Source: Sanguibacter sp. HDW7 (GTDB lineage Bacteria > Actinomycetota > Actinomycetes > Actinomycetales > Cellulomonadaceae). Taken from it: a stretch of DNA of 64,000 nucleotides. The stretch is from NCBI RefSeq assembly GCF_011300875.1, contig NZ_CP049862.1, positions 1-64,000 of the forward strand, read 5' to 3'. Of this stretch, positions 33,956 through 42,352 are shown piece after piece. A program made the translations under genes and the position numbers. The notes beneath the pieces were generated by a model that did no database searches, was not told the DNA's origin, and saw only the letters and a list, made by a program, of their open reading frames with translations. How positions within the stretch are numbered: position 1 is the stretch's first letter; every line of letters begins with the position of its first letter.

Positions 33956-35224
33956 ATGAAGATCCACAAGATTGCAGCGCTCGGCGCGGTTGCCGCGCTC
34001 GCGCTCACGGCGTGCGCCACCGACAGCGGCTCCGGCGACAAGCCGACGACGGCTGCGCCGAAGCCGACCTCGACGGTCCCTGCCGCCGAGCGTTCCATCA
34101 CGTTCTGGGTTGCCGGCACGGACACCAACGACGACATGCGCAAGTGGCTCGTCGACACGTTCAAGGAGAAGACGGGCGGTGCCACCCTCAAGATCGAGCA
34201 GATCGAGTGGAAGGAGCTCGTCCCGCGTCTCCAGACGGCTCTCCCCAACGCCGAGCAGACCCCCGACCTCGTCGAGATCGGCAACACGCAGGCCCCGACG
34301 TTCACGTCGGTCGGCGCGTTCGCTGACATCACCGGCCTCCTCGCGGACCTCGGTGGCGAGAAGGTCGGCCCGAAGTCGTTCGTCGACGCCGGCTCGTACG
34401 ACGGCAAGCTCTACGCCGTCCCGTACTACTGGGGCTCGCGCTACGTCTTCTACAACACGGACGTCTTCGAGAAGGAGGGCGTCAAGGTTCCGACGACGCT
34501 CGCCGAGTTCAACGAGGCTGCGAAGAAGCTCCAGACCGCGGACCGCTCGGGCCTCTGGCTCCCGGGTCAGGACTGGCGCAACGGCCTCTTCTGGCTGTTC
34601 GCGAACGGTGGCGAGATCGCCAAGGTCGACGGTGGCAAGTGGGTCGGTGCGCTCTCGAGCCCCGAGTCGCAGAAGGCGCTCGCCGAGGTCCAGGACATCT
34701 ACACCAACGGCACGCACGCGCCGAAGGACGGTCTGGACGAGGAGCCGTGGGTCCCGTTCAACGAGGGCGACTCCGCGATGTTCATCGCTCCGGGCTGGGC
34801 TCGCTGGTCCGTCAAGGAGGGCGTGAACTTCGCCCCGTTCGCTGTCCCCGGCGTCGAGGCGGGCACGTACGCGGCCGGTCTCGCCGGTGGCTCGAACCTC
34901 GCCATCTCGGCTCAGTCGAAGAACCAGGACCTCGCGACCGAGCTCCTCAAGCTCATCTACTCCGAGGACTTCCAGACCCAGCTCGCCAAGAACGGCATGG
35001 GCCCGGCCGTCTCCGAGTTCAACTCGCTCATGGGTGACGACGCCTTCGCCAAGGCCGCCATCGCCTCGGCCGAGAACTCCAAGCTGACCCCGGGCTCGCC
35101 CGGCTGGGCCTCCGTCGAGGCCGCCAAGCTCATGGAGGAGACCTTCGGAAAGATCGCCGCTGGCGGCGACATCGTTGCCATCGCCAAGGACGCCGACGCG
35201 CGTCTCGGCGAGATGCTCAACTGA
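33956..35224 (+). CDS. Sugar ABC transporter substrate-binding lipoprotein
   Basis: This 422-residue lipoprotein has a signal peptide with lipobox LTAC (Cys20) and then a Thr/Pro/Lys-rich linker. A family-1 extracellular solute-binding domain follows (SITFWVAGTDTNDDMRKWLV, LPNAEQTPDLVEIGNTQ, VPYYWGSRYVFYNTDVF, WARWSV). Context with hexosaminidases, NagB and a ROK kinase points to GlcNAc or chito-oligosaccharide as ligand, in the manner of NgcE or DasA. ATG 33956 follows AAGGGA. Codon use and the hairpin after the gene suggest that it is made in larger amounts than the permeases. Confidence 0.9.
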   Translation: MKIHKIAALGAVAALALTACATDSGSGDKPTTAAPKPTSTVPAAERSITFWVAGTDTNDDMRKWLVDTFKEKTGGATLKIEQIEWKELVPRLQTALPNAEQTPDLVEIGNTQAPTFTSVGAFADITGLLADLGGEKVGPKSFVDAGSYDGKLYAVPYYWGSRYVFYNTDVFEKEGVKVPTTLAEFNEAAKKLQTADRSGLWLPGQDWRNGLFWLFANGGEIAKVDGGKWVGALSSPESQKALAEVQDIYTNGTHAPKDGLDEEPWVPFNEGDSAMFIAPGWARWSVKEGVNFAPFAVPGVEAGTYAAGLAGGSNLAISAQSKNQDLATELLKLIYSEDFQTQLAKNGMGPAVSEFNSLMGDDAFAKAAIASAENSKLTPGSPGWASVEAAKLMEETFGKIAAGGDIVAIAKDADARLGEMLN

Positions 35225-35238
35225 CGACAGCACCGTGA

Positions 35239-35272
35239 CAGGGGCGCCGGCCGAGACCGGTCGGCGCCCCTG
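35239..35272 (+). terminator. Attenuator hairpin between binding protein and permeases
   Basis: CAGGGGCGCCG (35239-35249) pairs with CGGCGCCCCTG (35262-35272); the middle can extend the stem. Partial termination here would leave more binding protein than membrane components, a common arrangement in sugar ABC operons. Confidence 0.7.
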
Positions 35273-35301
35273 CCCCGTCCCGGGAAGATTGAAGTGTCCT
35301 C

Positions 35302-36267
35302 ATGAGTGACGTTCTTGCGCGCGCCCCGCAGAGCCGGCGCGCACCAGCCGGGCGACGCCCGGCACCGACCGCGCGCGGTGCACGCCGTGCCACCGCGTTC
35401 GCGCCGTACCTGCTCGTCCTGCCCGTCATCGCCACGATGGCCATCGCCCTCGGCTATCCGCTCGTGCGCCAGCTCGTCATGTCCTTCCAGGAGTACGGCC
35501 TCGCCCAGCAGTTCGGCAAGGCGCCGGAGTGGGTCGGCCTCGACAACTACAAGGCGATCTTCGCCGACCCCGACGTCTGGGCCGTCATCATCCGGTCGCT
35601 GCTCTTCTGCGTCGCCGCCGCAGGACTCACCATGCTCGTCGGCATGGCGGTCGCCGTGCTCATGACGAAGCTCGTCAAGTGGCTCCGCGTCGTCGTCCAG
35701 TCGGTGCTCCTCGTCGCCTGGGCCATGCCCGTCATCGCCTCGATGACCATCTGGCAGTGGCTCTTCGACACGAACTACGGAGTCATCAACTGGCTCCTCG
35801 TGAAGATCGGCCTCGACCAGTTCAAGGGCCACTCCTGGCTCGTCGACCCGCTCTCGTTCCTCACGATCGCCGTCATCGTCGTCGTGTGGATGTCGGTTCC
35901 CTTCGTCGCCTTCTCCCTCAACGCCGCGCTCACCCAGGTGTCCGGCGAGCAGCTCGAGGCCGCGATGCTCGACGGCGCGAACTCCTGGGAGAGGTTCCTC
36001 CACATCAAGCTCCCGACGATCATGCCCGTCGTCATGGTCGTCTCCCTGCTCCAGGTCATCTGGGACCTGCGCGTCTTCGCGCAGATCTACTACCTGCAGC
36101 TGGCCGGCGGTGTCGCCAGCGAGACCAACCTCCTCGGCACTTACATCTACAACGTCGGCCTCGGCCAGGGAGACTTCGGTCGGGCAGCCGCCGTCGCGAT
36201 CTTCATGCTCGTGCTGACGCTCGGTCTCACGTTCTTCTACGTCCGCAAGCTCGCGAAGGAGGTGTGA
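35302..36267 (+). CDS. Sugar ABC transporter permease (MalF type)
   Basis: This 321-residue inner-membrane permease has six hydrophobic segments after a basic, Arg/Ala-rich 30-residue N-terminus. The EAA loop that contacts the ATPase is QLEAAMLDGANSWERFLHIK near residue 220. Together with the next gene it forms the transmembrane pore. No ATPase gene follows, so it probably uses a shared MsiK-type ATPase encoded elsewhere, as is usual in actinobacteria. Confidence 0.9.
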   Translation: MSDVLARAPQSRRAPAGRRPAPTARGARRATAFAPYLLVLPVIATMAIALGYPLVRQLVMSFQEYGLAQQFGKAPEWVGLDNYKAIFADPDVWAVIIRSLLFCVAAAGLTMLVGMAVAVLMTKLVKWLRVVVQSVLLVAWAMPVIASMTIWQWLFDTNYGVINWLLVKIGLDQFKGHSWLVDPLSFLTIAVIVVVWMSVPFVAFSLNAALTQVSGEQLEAAMLDGANSWERFLHIKLPTIMPVVMVVSLLQVIWDLRVFAQIYYLQLAGGVASETNLLGTYIYNVGLGQGDFGRAAAVAIFMLVLTLGLTFFYVRKLAKEV

Positions 36268-36268
36268 C

Positions 36269-37087
36269 GTGCGCAAGGCAGTACTCCCCAACATCCTCGG
36301 CGGACTCGTCGCACTCGTCTGGGTGTTCCCCGTCTACTGGATGGTGAACTCCGCCCTCCTCCCCGCTGACAAGGTCCGCGGCAAGACCCCCACGTGGTTG
36401 CCCTTCGGCGGCGACTTCTCGTCCTTCGGACGCGTCTTCAACGACCGCTTCCTCAACTCGATGAAGCTCAGCCTCATCGTCACGCTCATCACGGTCGTCG
36501 TCGCGCTGCTCTTCGCGTTCCTCGCCGCCATCGCGGTGAGCCGCTTCAAGTGGCGCGGCCGCAAGGCGCTCGTCATCATCGTGCTCATCGTCCAGATGAT
36601 CCCCGCCGAGGGCCTCTTCATCTCCCAGTACAAGATGCTCGAGGGCTGGGGCCTGCTCAACACCATGGTCGGGCTCTCGATCCTCTACATCGCCGCGGTC
36701 CTGCCGTTCACGGTGTGGATGCTCCGAGGCTTCGTCGAGGGCATCCCCGTCGACCTCGAGCACGCCGCCATGATCGACGGCTGCAGCCGCACCAAGGCGT
36801 TCTTCATCGTGACGTTCCCGCTGCTCGCTCCGGGCCTCGTAGCGTCGGGCGTCTACGCCTTCCTCCAGGCGTGGAACGAGTTCACGCTCGCCACCGTCAT
36901 CATGAGCCCGTCCAACCGGACGGTCCCGCTCTGGCTCCAGGGCCTCACCTCGGCGAGCAACGCCGCCATCGACTGGCCCGGCGTCATGGCCGGCGCAATC
37001 ATGGTCGCCATCCCCGTCATCGTCTTCTTCCTGTTCGTCCAGAACAAGATGACGGACGGTATGGTGTCCGGCGCCGTCAAGGGCTGA
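36269..37087 (+). CDS. Sugar ABC transporter permease (MalG type)
   Basis: This 272-residue partner permease has six membrane segments and the EAA loop DLEHAAMIDGCSRTKAFFIV near residue 165. It starts at a GTG one base after the previous stop, behind AAGGAGGTG, which is a very strong site. Sequence type and order fit the carbohydrate uptake CUT1 family. Confidence 0.92.
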   Translation: MRKAVLPNILGGLVALVWVFPVYWMVNSALLPADKVRGKTPTWLPFGGDFSSFGRVFNDRFLNSMKLSLIVTLITVVVALLFAFLAAIAVSRFKWRGRKALVIIVLIVQMIPAEGLFISQYKMLEGWGLLNTMVGLSILYIAAVLPFTVWMLRGFVEGIPVDLEHAAMIDGCSRTKAFFIVTFPLLAPGLVASGVYAFLQAWNEFTLATVIMSPSNRTVPLWLQGLTSASNAAIDWPGVMAGAIMVAIPVIVFFLFVQNKMTDGMVSGAVKG

Positions 37088-37102
37088 CAGCAGCATCCCC
37101 GC

Positions 37103-37135
37103 GGGTACGCCCGGCGCGCTGCGCCGGGCGTACCC
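37103..37135 (+). terminator. 15-bp perfect hairpin between permease and nagB
   Basis: GGGTACGCCCGGCGC (37103-37117), loop GCT, exact complement (37121-37135). It may stop or slow transcription before nagB, or protect the 3-prime end of the transporter message. Confidence 0.75.
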
Positions 37136-37156
37136 TCACCCAGAAAGGCACCACCC

Positions 37157-37939
37157 ATGGAGATCGTGATCCTGCCGTCCGCCGACGTCGTCGGGAAGGT
37201 CGGGGCCGACATCTTCGAGCGGACCGTCCGGGAGAACGCGCACCCCGTGCTCGGTCTCGCGACCGGCTCCTCGCCGCTCCCCGTCTACTCCGAGCTCGTC
37301 CGCCGCCACCAGGAGGAGGGCCTCTCCTTCGCCGCGGCCGAGGCGTTCTGCCTCGACGAGTACATCGGACTGCCCGTCGGGCACCCGGAGTCGTACCACC
37401 AGTTCATCCGGCGCGTCTTCACGAGCCGCCTCGACATCGCCGACACCGCGGTCCACAGCCCCGACGGCTCCGCGAGCGACATCCCCGCCGCGGGCCGCGC
37501 CTACGACGCAGCCATCAAGGCCGCGGGCGGCGTCGACCTGCAGATCCTCGGTATCGGCACCAACGGTCACCTCGCGTTCAACGAGCCCGGCTCCTCGCTC
37601 GCCTCGCGCACCCGGATCATCACGCTCACCGAGCAGACCCGCAACGACAACGCGCGCTTCTTCGACACGATCGACGACGTGCCGCGCTACGCCCTCACGC
37701 AGGGCCTCGGCACGATCATGGAGGCACGCCACCTCCTCATCGTCGCGACCGGCGCCGGCAAGGCCGCCGCCGTCGCCGCCGCCGCCGAGGGCCCCGTCTC
37801 CGCGAGCTGCCCCGGCTCGATCGCCCAGATGCACCCGCACGTCACGCTGCTCGTCGACGAGGACGCCGCAGCCGACCTGGCGAACGCCGAGCGTTACCGC
37901 TACGTCTTCGCGAACAAGCCGGAGTGGCAGGCGCTGTGA
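37157..37939 (+). CDS. nagB: Glucosamine-6-phosphate deaminase
   Basis: This 260-residue enzyme converts glucosamine 6-phosphate to fructose 6-phosphate and ammonia, linking amino-sugar use to glycolysis. Motifs are GLATGSSPLPVY, FCLDEYIGL (catalytic Asp), GIGTNGHLAFNEPGSSL (catalytic His) and the later Ala/Gly-rich strand. Length is typical (about 260). Its stop overlaps the kinase start (GTGA), so the two are coupled. nagA, which supplies its substrate, is not in the window. Confidence 0.95.
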   Translation: MEIVILPSADVVGKVGADIFERTVRENAHPVLGLATGSSPLPVYSELVRRHQEEGLSFAAAEAFCLDEYIGLPVGHPESYHQFIRRVFTSRLDIADTAVHSPDGSASDIPAAGRAYDAAIKAAGGVDLQILGIGTNGHLAFNEPGSSLASRTRIITLTEQTRNDNARFFDTIDDVPRYALTQGLGTIMEARHLLIVATGAGKAAAVAAAAEGPVSASCPGSIAQMHPHVTLLVDEDAAADLANAERYRYVFANKPEWQAL

Positions 37940-38841
37940 ACCTTGTCATCGCCCTCGACGTGGGCGGCACCAACATCCGCGGGGAGCTCGTCGACCCCGC
38001 GGGAACGGTGCACGCCGCGTCGCACGAGCCCACCGCGGGCTCGGACGGGGAGGCGACGCTCGACGCCATTGAGCGTGTGTGCCGAGCCCTCCTCGTCGAG
38101 GCGGGCGACCGCCCGGTCGGGGCCGTCGGCCTCGCCGTGCCCGGGGTCGTCGACTCGCGCACGGGCGTCGTGCTCCTCGCGGGCAACCTCGGCTGGCGGG
38201 ACACCGCGGTGAGCGAGATCCTCGGCCGCCGGCTCGGGATCCCCGTGCTGCTGCACCACGACGTCAACTGCGCGGGCCTCGCAGAGCGTGAGCTCGGCGC
38301 CGGCCGCGGCGTGGACGACATGCTCGCTGTGTTCATCGGCACCGGCATCGCCGCGTCGCTCACCGTCGGCGGCGTCGCCGTCGGCGGCGGTCCCAACCAG
38401 GCCGGCGAGCTCGGGCACGTCGTCATCCGTGAGGACGGCGTCGACTGTCCGTGCGGCCAGCGCGGCTGCCTCGAGCGCTACTGCTCCGCGTCCTCGATCG
38501 GGCTCGCCTACGCCGCGGCCACGGGCCGCGACAGCGCGACGTCGCTCGAGGTCGTGCAGGCACTCGGAACCGACCCGCTCGCCGACAAGGTGTGGGACGA
38601 CGCGATCACCGCGCTCGCCCTCGGCATCCTCGGAGCCATCACCCTGCTCGGCACCGAGCGGATCGTCCTCGGCGGCGGGCTCGCAGCCGCGGGCGACAGC
38701 CTCGTCGGTCCGCTGCGCGCCAAGCTCGAGGAGATCGTGCGGGTCGCGACCGTCCCCGAGATCGTCGTCGCCGAGCTCGGTCAGCGCGCCGGAGTCATCG
38801 GCGCGGCGCTCGCGACGTGGAAGCGCCTCTCGGACGACTGA
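37936..38841 (+). CDS. ROK family sugar kinase, probable N-acetylglucosamine kinase
   Basis: This 301-residue ROK kinase has the phosphate motif LDVGGTNIRGE, the catalytic Asp in HHDVNCAG and the zinc motif CPCGQRGCLE. The ATP-binding domain patterns (GTGIAASLTVGG, LGGGLAAAGD) are intact, unlike in the ROK repressor above. It probably phosphorylates GlcNAc (or glucosamine) at O6; glucokinase is the alternative. GTG 37936 overlaps the nagB stop, so it is the last gene of the operon, followed by a terminator. Confidence 0.85.
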   Translation: MNLVIALDVGGTNIRGELVDPAGTVHAASHEPTAGSDGEATLDAIERVCRALLVEAGDRPVGAVGLAVPGVVDSRTGVVLLAGNLGWRDTAVSEILGRRLGIPVLLHHDVNCAGLAERELGAGRGVDDMLAVFIGTGIAASLTVGGVAVGGGPNQAGELGHVVIREDGVDCPCGQRGCLERYCSASSIGLAYAAATGRDSATSLEVVQALGTDPLADKVWDDAITALALGILGAITLLGTERIVLGGGLAAAGDSLVGPLRAKLEEIVRVATVPEIVVAELGQRAGVIGAALATWKRLSDD

Positions 38842-38897
38842 CGCCGTCTGCGCCGACACCTGCGCACTCCCGCCCGCCTCACGCAGGCCGCTGCTCC

Positions 38898-38935
38898 GGC
38901 CCGGGGTCGCTGATCCTCATCAGCGGCCCTGGGCC
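38898..38935. terminator. Terminator of the nag operon
   Basis: GGCCCGGGGTCGCTGAT (38898-38914), loop CCTC, ATCAGCGGCCCTGGGCC (38919-38935), with two mismatched positions. It is 56 nt after the kinase stop. Confidence 0.7.
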
Positions 38936-39054
38936 GATTGCGTGGCCGCGGCGACGGCCGGCAGGGCTGCACGGTCCCGGGCTGGCGGGCGCCGCGTCGA
39001 TGCTGGCGTGCCCCGGGGGGTGTGGAGCGGCGCCGCGGCGGGCACACTAGGGGC

Positions 39055-39879
39055 GTGCTCACGACCCCGCTCACCTCGGCAGACGTCGCCGCAACCCTCC
39101 GCGGGCTCGGCGTCGCCGGCCGCACTGTCATGGTCCACACCGCGATGTCCCGTCTCGGGCACGTCGTCGGCGCAGAGGACGGGCTGCTCCGCGGCATCCT
39201 CGACGCCGTCGGTCCCGACGGCACCGCCGTCATGCCCGCCCAGTCCTGGCAGCTGTGCGACCCCGCGTTCCTGCGCCTTCCCGACGTCGACCCCGACTGG
39301 TACCCGCTGCTGCGCGACCACCTGCCCCCGTACGACCCGGCACGCACACCCACGCGCACCATGGGAGCCGTCGCCGAGCTCTTCCGCACCTGGCCCGGCG
39401 TCCAGAGGTCCGGCCACCCGCAGCGTTCCGTCGCGGCCCTCGGACCCGACGCGTCGCGCGTCACCGCCGTCCACGACCTCGACGACGCGGCCGGTGAACG
39501 CTCACCGATGCGGGCGCTCGAGGACCTCGACGCGCTCGTCTGCCTGCTTGGCACCGGGTTCGACAGCTGCACCGCGCTCCACCTCGCAGAGAACCGCACC
39601 GACTGGCCCGGACGCACCGTCGTCGAGCAGGGCGCGCCGATGACCGTCGACGGCGAACGTCGCTGGGTCACGTGGCGCGAGGTCGTCCCGGCCGACGAGG
39701 ACTTCGGCGCCTGCGGCGCCGCGTTCCGTGCCGCCCACCCTGCGCTCGTCGCCTCGGCAACGCTCGGGGCGGCCGAGGTCGTCGTCGTGCCCGTGCGCGA
39801 GCTCGTCGCCTTCGCGACGACCTGGTTCGCCGAGCATCGCGGCGGCTCCGTCCTCGCAGAGCAGTCGCGAGGACGGTAG
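39055..39879 (+). CDS. AAC(3)-family N-acetyltransferase-like protein
   Basis: This 274-residue protein follows the aminoglycoside 3-N-acetyltransferase pattern: MVHTAMSRLG, LLRGILDAVGPDGTAVMPA, SGHPQRSVAALG, AGERSPMRAL, GTGFDSCTALHLAE and a C-terminal region with an AAC(3)-type end. The family uses acetyl-CoA; some chromosomal members in actinobacteria act on other amines rather than antibiotics. The active-site Asp/Glu/His pattern in FDSCTALHLAE is conserved. The start is a GTG with a CACACT box 6 nt upstream. Resistance should not be assumed from sequence alone. Confidence 0.78.
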   Translation: MLTTPLTSADVAATLRGLGVAGRTVMVHTAMSRLGHVVGAEDGLLRGILDAVGPDGTAVMPAQSWQLCDPAFLRLPDVDPDWYPLLRDHLPPYDPARTPTRTMGAVAELFRTWPGVQRSGHPQRSVAALGPDASRVTAVHDLDDAAGERSPMRALEDLDALVCLLGTGFDSCTALHLAENRTDWPGRTVVEQGAPMTVDGERRWVTWREVVPADEDFGACGAAFRAAHPALVASATLGAAEVVVVPVRELVAFATTWFAEHRGGSVLAEQSRGR

Positions 39880-39884
39880 GCGGC

Positions 39885-40493
39885 TCAGGGCAGGCGGCCG
39901 CCGGACTCCGCGAGGTAGCACGACGCGCACACGGCCTCGTACGTCACCGCTGCGCCACCGTCGATCGCGACCTGCGCGCCGTCGAAGATCGCACGGCCGT
40001 CGATGCGCCGCGTCGTGAAGATCGCCTTGCGACCGCAGCGGCAGATCGTCTTGAGCTCCTCGAGCGAGTGCGCGATCTCGAGCAGCCGACGCGACCCCGG
40101 GAACGCTTCCGTGCGGAAGTCCGTCCGGATGCCGTAGCAGATCACCGGGATGCCGTCGAGGACGGCGATGCGCAGGAGGTCGTCGACCTGCTGCGTCGAG
40201 AGGAACTGCGCCTCGTCGAGAAGCAGGCACGAGACGTCCCGGCCCGACTCGAGCTGCACGCGCGAGCGGTGCTGCTGGAACAGCCCGTAGGCGTCCTCGG
40301 TGGCACCGACGAGGTAGTCGACCTCCCGCACGACGCCGAGGCGCGAGTGGATCTGCCTCCCGGCCTTCGTGTCGACCCCCGGCTTCGCCAGGAGGATGCG
40401 GTGCTCGCGCTCCTCATAGTTGTGCGCGGCCTGCAGGAGCGACGTCGACTTGCCGGAGTTCATCGCCCCGTAGCGGAAGTACAGCTTGGCCAT
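39885..40493 (-). CDS. tdk: Thymidine kinase
   Basis: This 202-residue type II thymidine kinase phosphorylates deoxythymidine for salvage. Walker A is GAMNSGKSTSL (residues 9-19), the catalytic Glu is in LLLDEAQFLS, and the zinc lasso uses CRCGRKA and CASCYLAE cysteines. Length is normal. The ATG lies 7 nt after GAGAAT on the minus strand, so it may be leaderless. It is convergent with the AAC(3)-like gene and divergent from the permease gene at 40627. Confidence 0.95.
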   Translation of the reverse strand: MAKLYFRYGAMNSGKSTSLLQAAHNYEEREHRILLAKPGVDTKAGRQIHSRLGVVREVDYLVGATEDAYGLFQQHRSRVQLESGRDVSCLLLDEAQFLSTQQVDDLLRIAVLDGIPVICYGIRTDFRTEAFPGSRRLLEIAHSLEELKTICRCGRKAIFTTRRIDGRAIFDGAQVAIDGGAAVTYEAVCASCYLAESGGRLP

Positions 40494-40626
40494 GAGCCTG
40501 ATTCTCCCATCGCGCGGGCCTGCCCACAGACGCCGTCCCGCGGCGCTCGTCCTCGGATATGGACCTTCGTCTCGCCATGGGGGCATCCGAGGCGCAAGGA
40601 TGGTCACAACGCCACAAGGAGGCCGT

Positions 40627-42174
40627 ATGTCCACCACCGCATCGCGGCCCCCGTCTGCGAGGAGCACGTTCGTCCGGAGCCTGACGCGACGCAAGAGCGT
40701 CGAGCAGGCGCTCGCGTCCAGCCATGACGAGGAACGCTCGCTCAAGCGCAACCTCACCGCCTGGGACCTCGCCGTCCTCGGGGTCTCCGTCGCCGTCGGC
40801 GCGGGCATCTTCTCCGTCGGGGCGACGGCCGCCGCGCACCATGCAGGCCCTGCCGTCATCGTCTCGTTCGTCATCGCGGCCATCGTGTGCGGGCTCGCCA
40901 TCATGTGCTACGCCGAGTTCGCCTCGACCCTGCCCATCGCCGGGTCCGCCTACACGTTCTCGTACGCGACGTTCGGCGAGGGCGTCGCGTGGTTCATCGG
41001 CTGGGACCTCATCCTCGAGATGCTCCTCGCCGCGGCCGTCATCGCGAAGTTCTGGGGCGTGTACCTCGGCGACGCCTTCGGGCTCTTCGGGCTCGACGTC
41101 CCGACGAGCGTCGACCTCGGACCCCTGACGCTCGACTGGGGGCCGGTCCTCGTCGTCGCGGTCTTCACCGTCCTGCTCGTCCTCGGCACCAAGCTCTCGA
41201 CGCGCGTGAACTCCGTGCTCACCGTCATCAAGGTGGGCATCACGCTCTTCGTCATCGTCGTCGGGTTCCTCTACGTCAAGGTGGAGAACTACACGCCGTT
41301 CGTTCCGCCGTCGCAGCCTGCCGAGGGGAAGTCCGGGCTGCACCAGCCGCTCGTCGCGTTCCTCTCGGGCCAGGAGCCCTCGATGTACGGCGCGCTCGGC
41401 ATCCTCTCGGGTGCGGCGCTCGTCTTCTTCGCGTTCATCGGCTTCGATGTCGTCGCGACGACCGCGGAGGAGGCGAAGGACCCGCAGCGCACCATCCCGC
41501 GCGGCGTCCTCGGCGGGCTCGCGCTCGTCACGGTGCTCTACATCCTCGTCACCGTCGTCGTCACCGGCATGGTGTCCTACACGGAGCTCGCGGCGTCCCC
41601 GAACCCGTCTCTCACGACCGCGTTCGTGCTCGTCGGGGCGTCGTGGGCCGGCAAGGTCATCTCGATCGGCATCCTCGTCGGGCTCACGAGCGTCGTCATG
41701 GTGCTGCTCCTCGGGCTCTCGCGCATCGTCTTCGCGATGAGCCGGGACGGCCTGCTGCCGCGCGGCATGTCCGTCACGCACGCGCGCACGCGCACCCCCG
41801 TCGCGCTGCAGATCGGCATCGGCATCGTCGTCGCCGGTATCGCGGGGCTCGCGGACGTCGGGTTCCTCGAGGAGATGATCAACATCGGGACGCTGTCGGC
41901 GTTCATCCTCGTGTGCTTCGGGGTGCCGCTGCTGCGCAGGTCGCGGCCCGATCTCACGCGCGGGTTCAAGGTGCCGTGGTCGCCCGTGCTGCCCGTCGCG
42001 GCGGGGCTCGCGTGCATCTGGCTGACGACGAACCTCACCGTGCTCACGTGGCTGCGGTTCCTCGCATGGATCGCCGTCGGCGCGGTCATCTACCTCACCT
42101 ACTCGCGCCGTCACTCGGCGCTCGCCCTCGCGAGCCCGACGCCCGACGACATCGTGCGTGACGCGCGCCCCTGA
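40627..42174 (+). CDS. APC-superfamily amino-acid permease
   Basis: This 515-residue membrane protein has about 12 hydrophobic segments. The first helix carries AVGAGIFSVGATAA, the Gly-rich substrate site of APC/cationic amino-acid transporters. The later helix FFAFIGFDVVATTAEEAKDP, followed by QRTIPRGVLG, is typical of the CAT/YfnA subgroup. Substrate is probably an amino acid, perhaps cationic; not resolved. AAGGAGG lies 5 nt before the ATG. Confidence 0.88.
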   Translation: MSTTASRPPSARSTFVRSLTRRKSVEQALASSHDEERSLKRNLTAWDLAVLGVSVAVGAGIFSVGATAAAHHAGPAVIVSFVIAAIVCGLAIMCYAEFASTLPIAGSAYTFSYATFGEGVAWFIGWDLILEMLLAAAVIAKFWGVYLGDAFGLFGLDVPTSVDLGPLTLDWGPVLVVAVFTVLLVLGTKLSTRVNSVLTVIKVGITLFVIVVGFLYVKVENYTPFVPPSQPAEGKSGLHQPLVAFLSGQEPSMYGALGILSGAALVFFAFIGFDVVATTAEEAKDPQRTIPRGVLGGLALVTVLYILVTVVVTGMVSYTELAASPNPSLTTAFVLVGASWAGKVISIGILVGLTSVVMVLLLGLSRIVFAMSRDGLLPRGMSVTHARTRTPVALQIGIGIVVAGIAGLADVGFLEEMINIGTLSAFILVCFGVPLLRRSRPDLTRGFKVPWSPVLPVAAGLACIWLTTNLTVLTWLRFLAWIAVGAVIYLTYSRRHSALALASPTPDDIVRDARP

Positions 42175-42205
42175 GCGACCCAAATCCCTGCGCGACGCGC
42201 GCCCT

Positions 42206-42248
42206 CGATAGCGGATCAGGACACCACAGGTGTCCGGATCCTCTATCG
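42206..42248. repeat. CGATAG-family palindrome, copy 1
   Basis: CGATAGCGGATCAGGACACC (42206-42225), loop ACA, GGTGTCCGGATCCTCTATCG (42229-42248), with two mismatched positions. It lies just after the amino-acid permease stop, so it may also act as its terminator. Confidence 0.8.
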
Positions 42249-42352
42249 GGCGACGACTCCGGCAGGAGCTGAAGGGCTCCGACCCGTGAGAGGTGTAGCG
42301 AGCCGATCCGTCGGGACGGTGGAAGTCGACCGGGCTGCGCTAGCGTTCGTAC

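Noticed and set aside
36394-37935. Start of the ROK kinase frame far upstream (over 500 extra codons)
   Set aside because: The extra part is an Arg/His-rich shadow of the permease and nagB genes. The GTG at 37936 overlaps the nagB stop and begins the conserved motif.
39055-39879. Acquired antibiotic-resistance gene
   Set aside because: Base composition matches the neighbours and no mobile element is next to it. The AAC(3)-like family has many chromosomal members without proven aminoglycoside activity.
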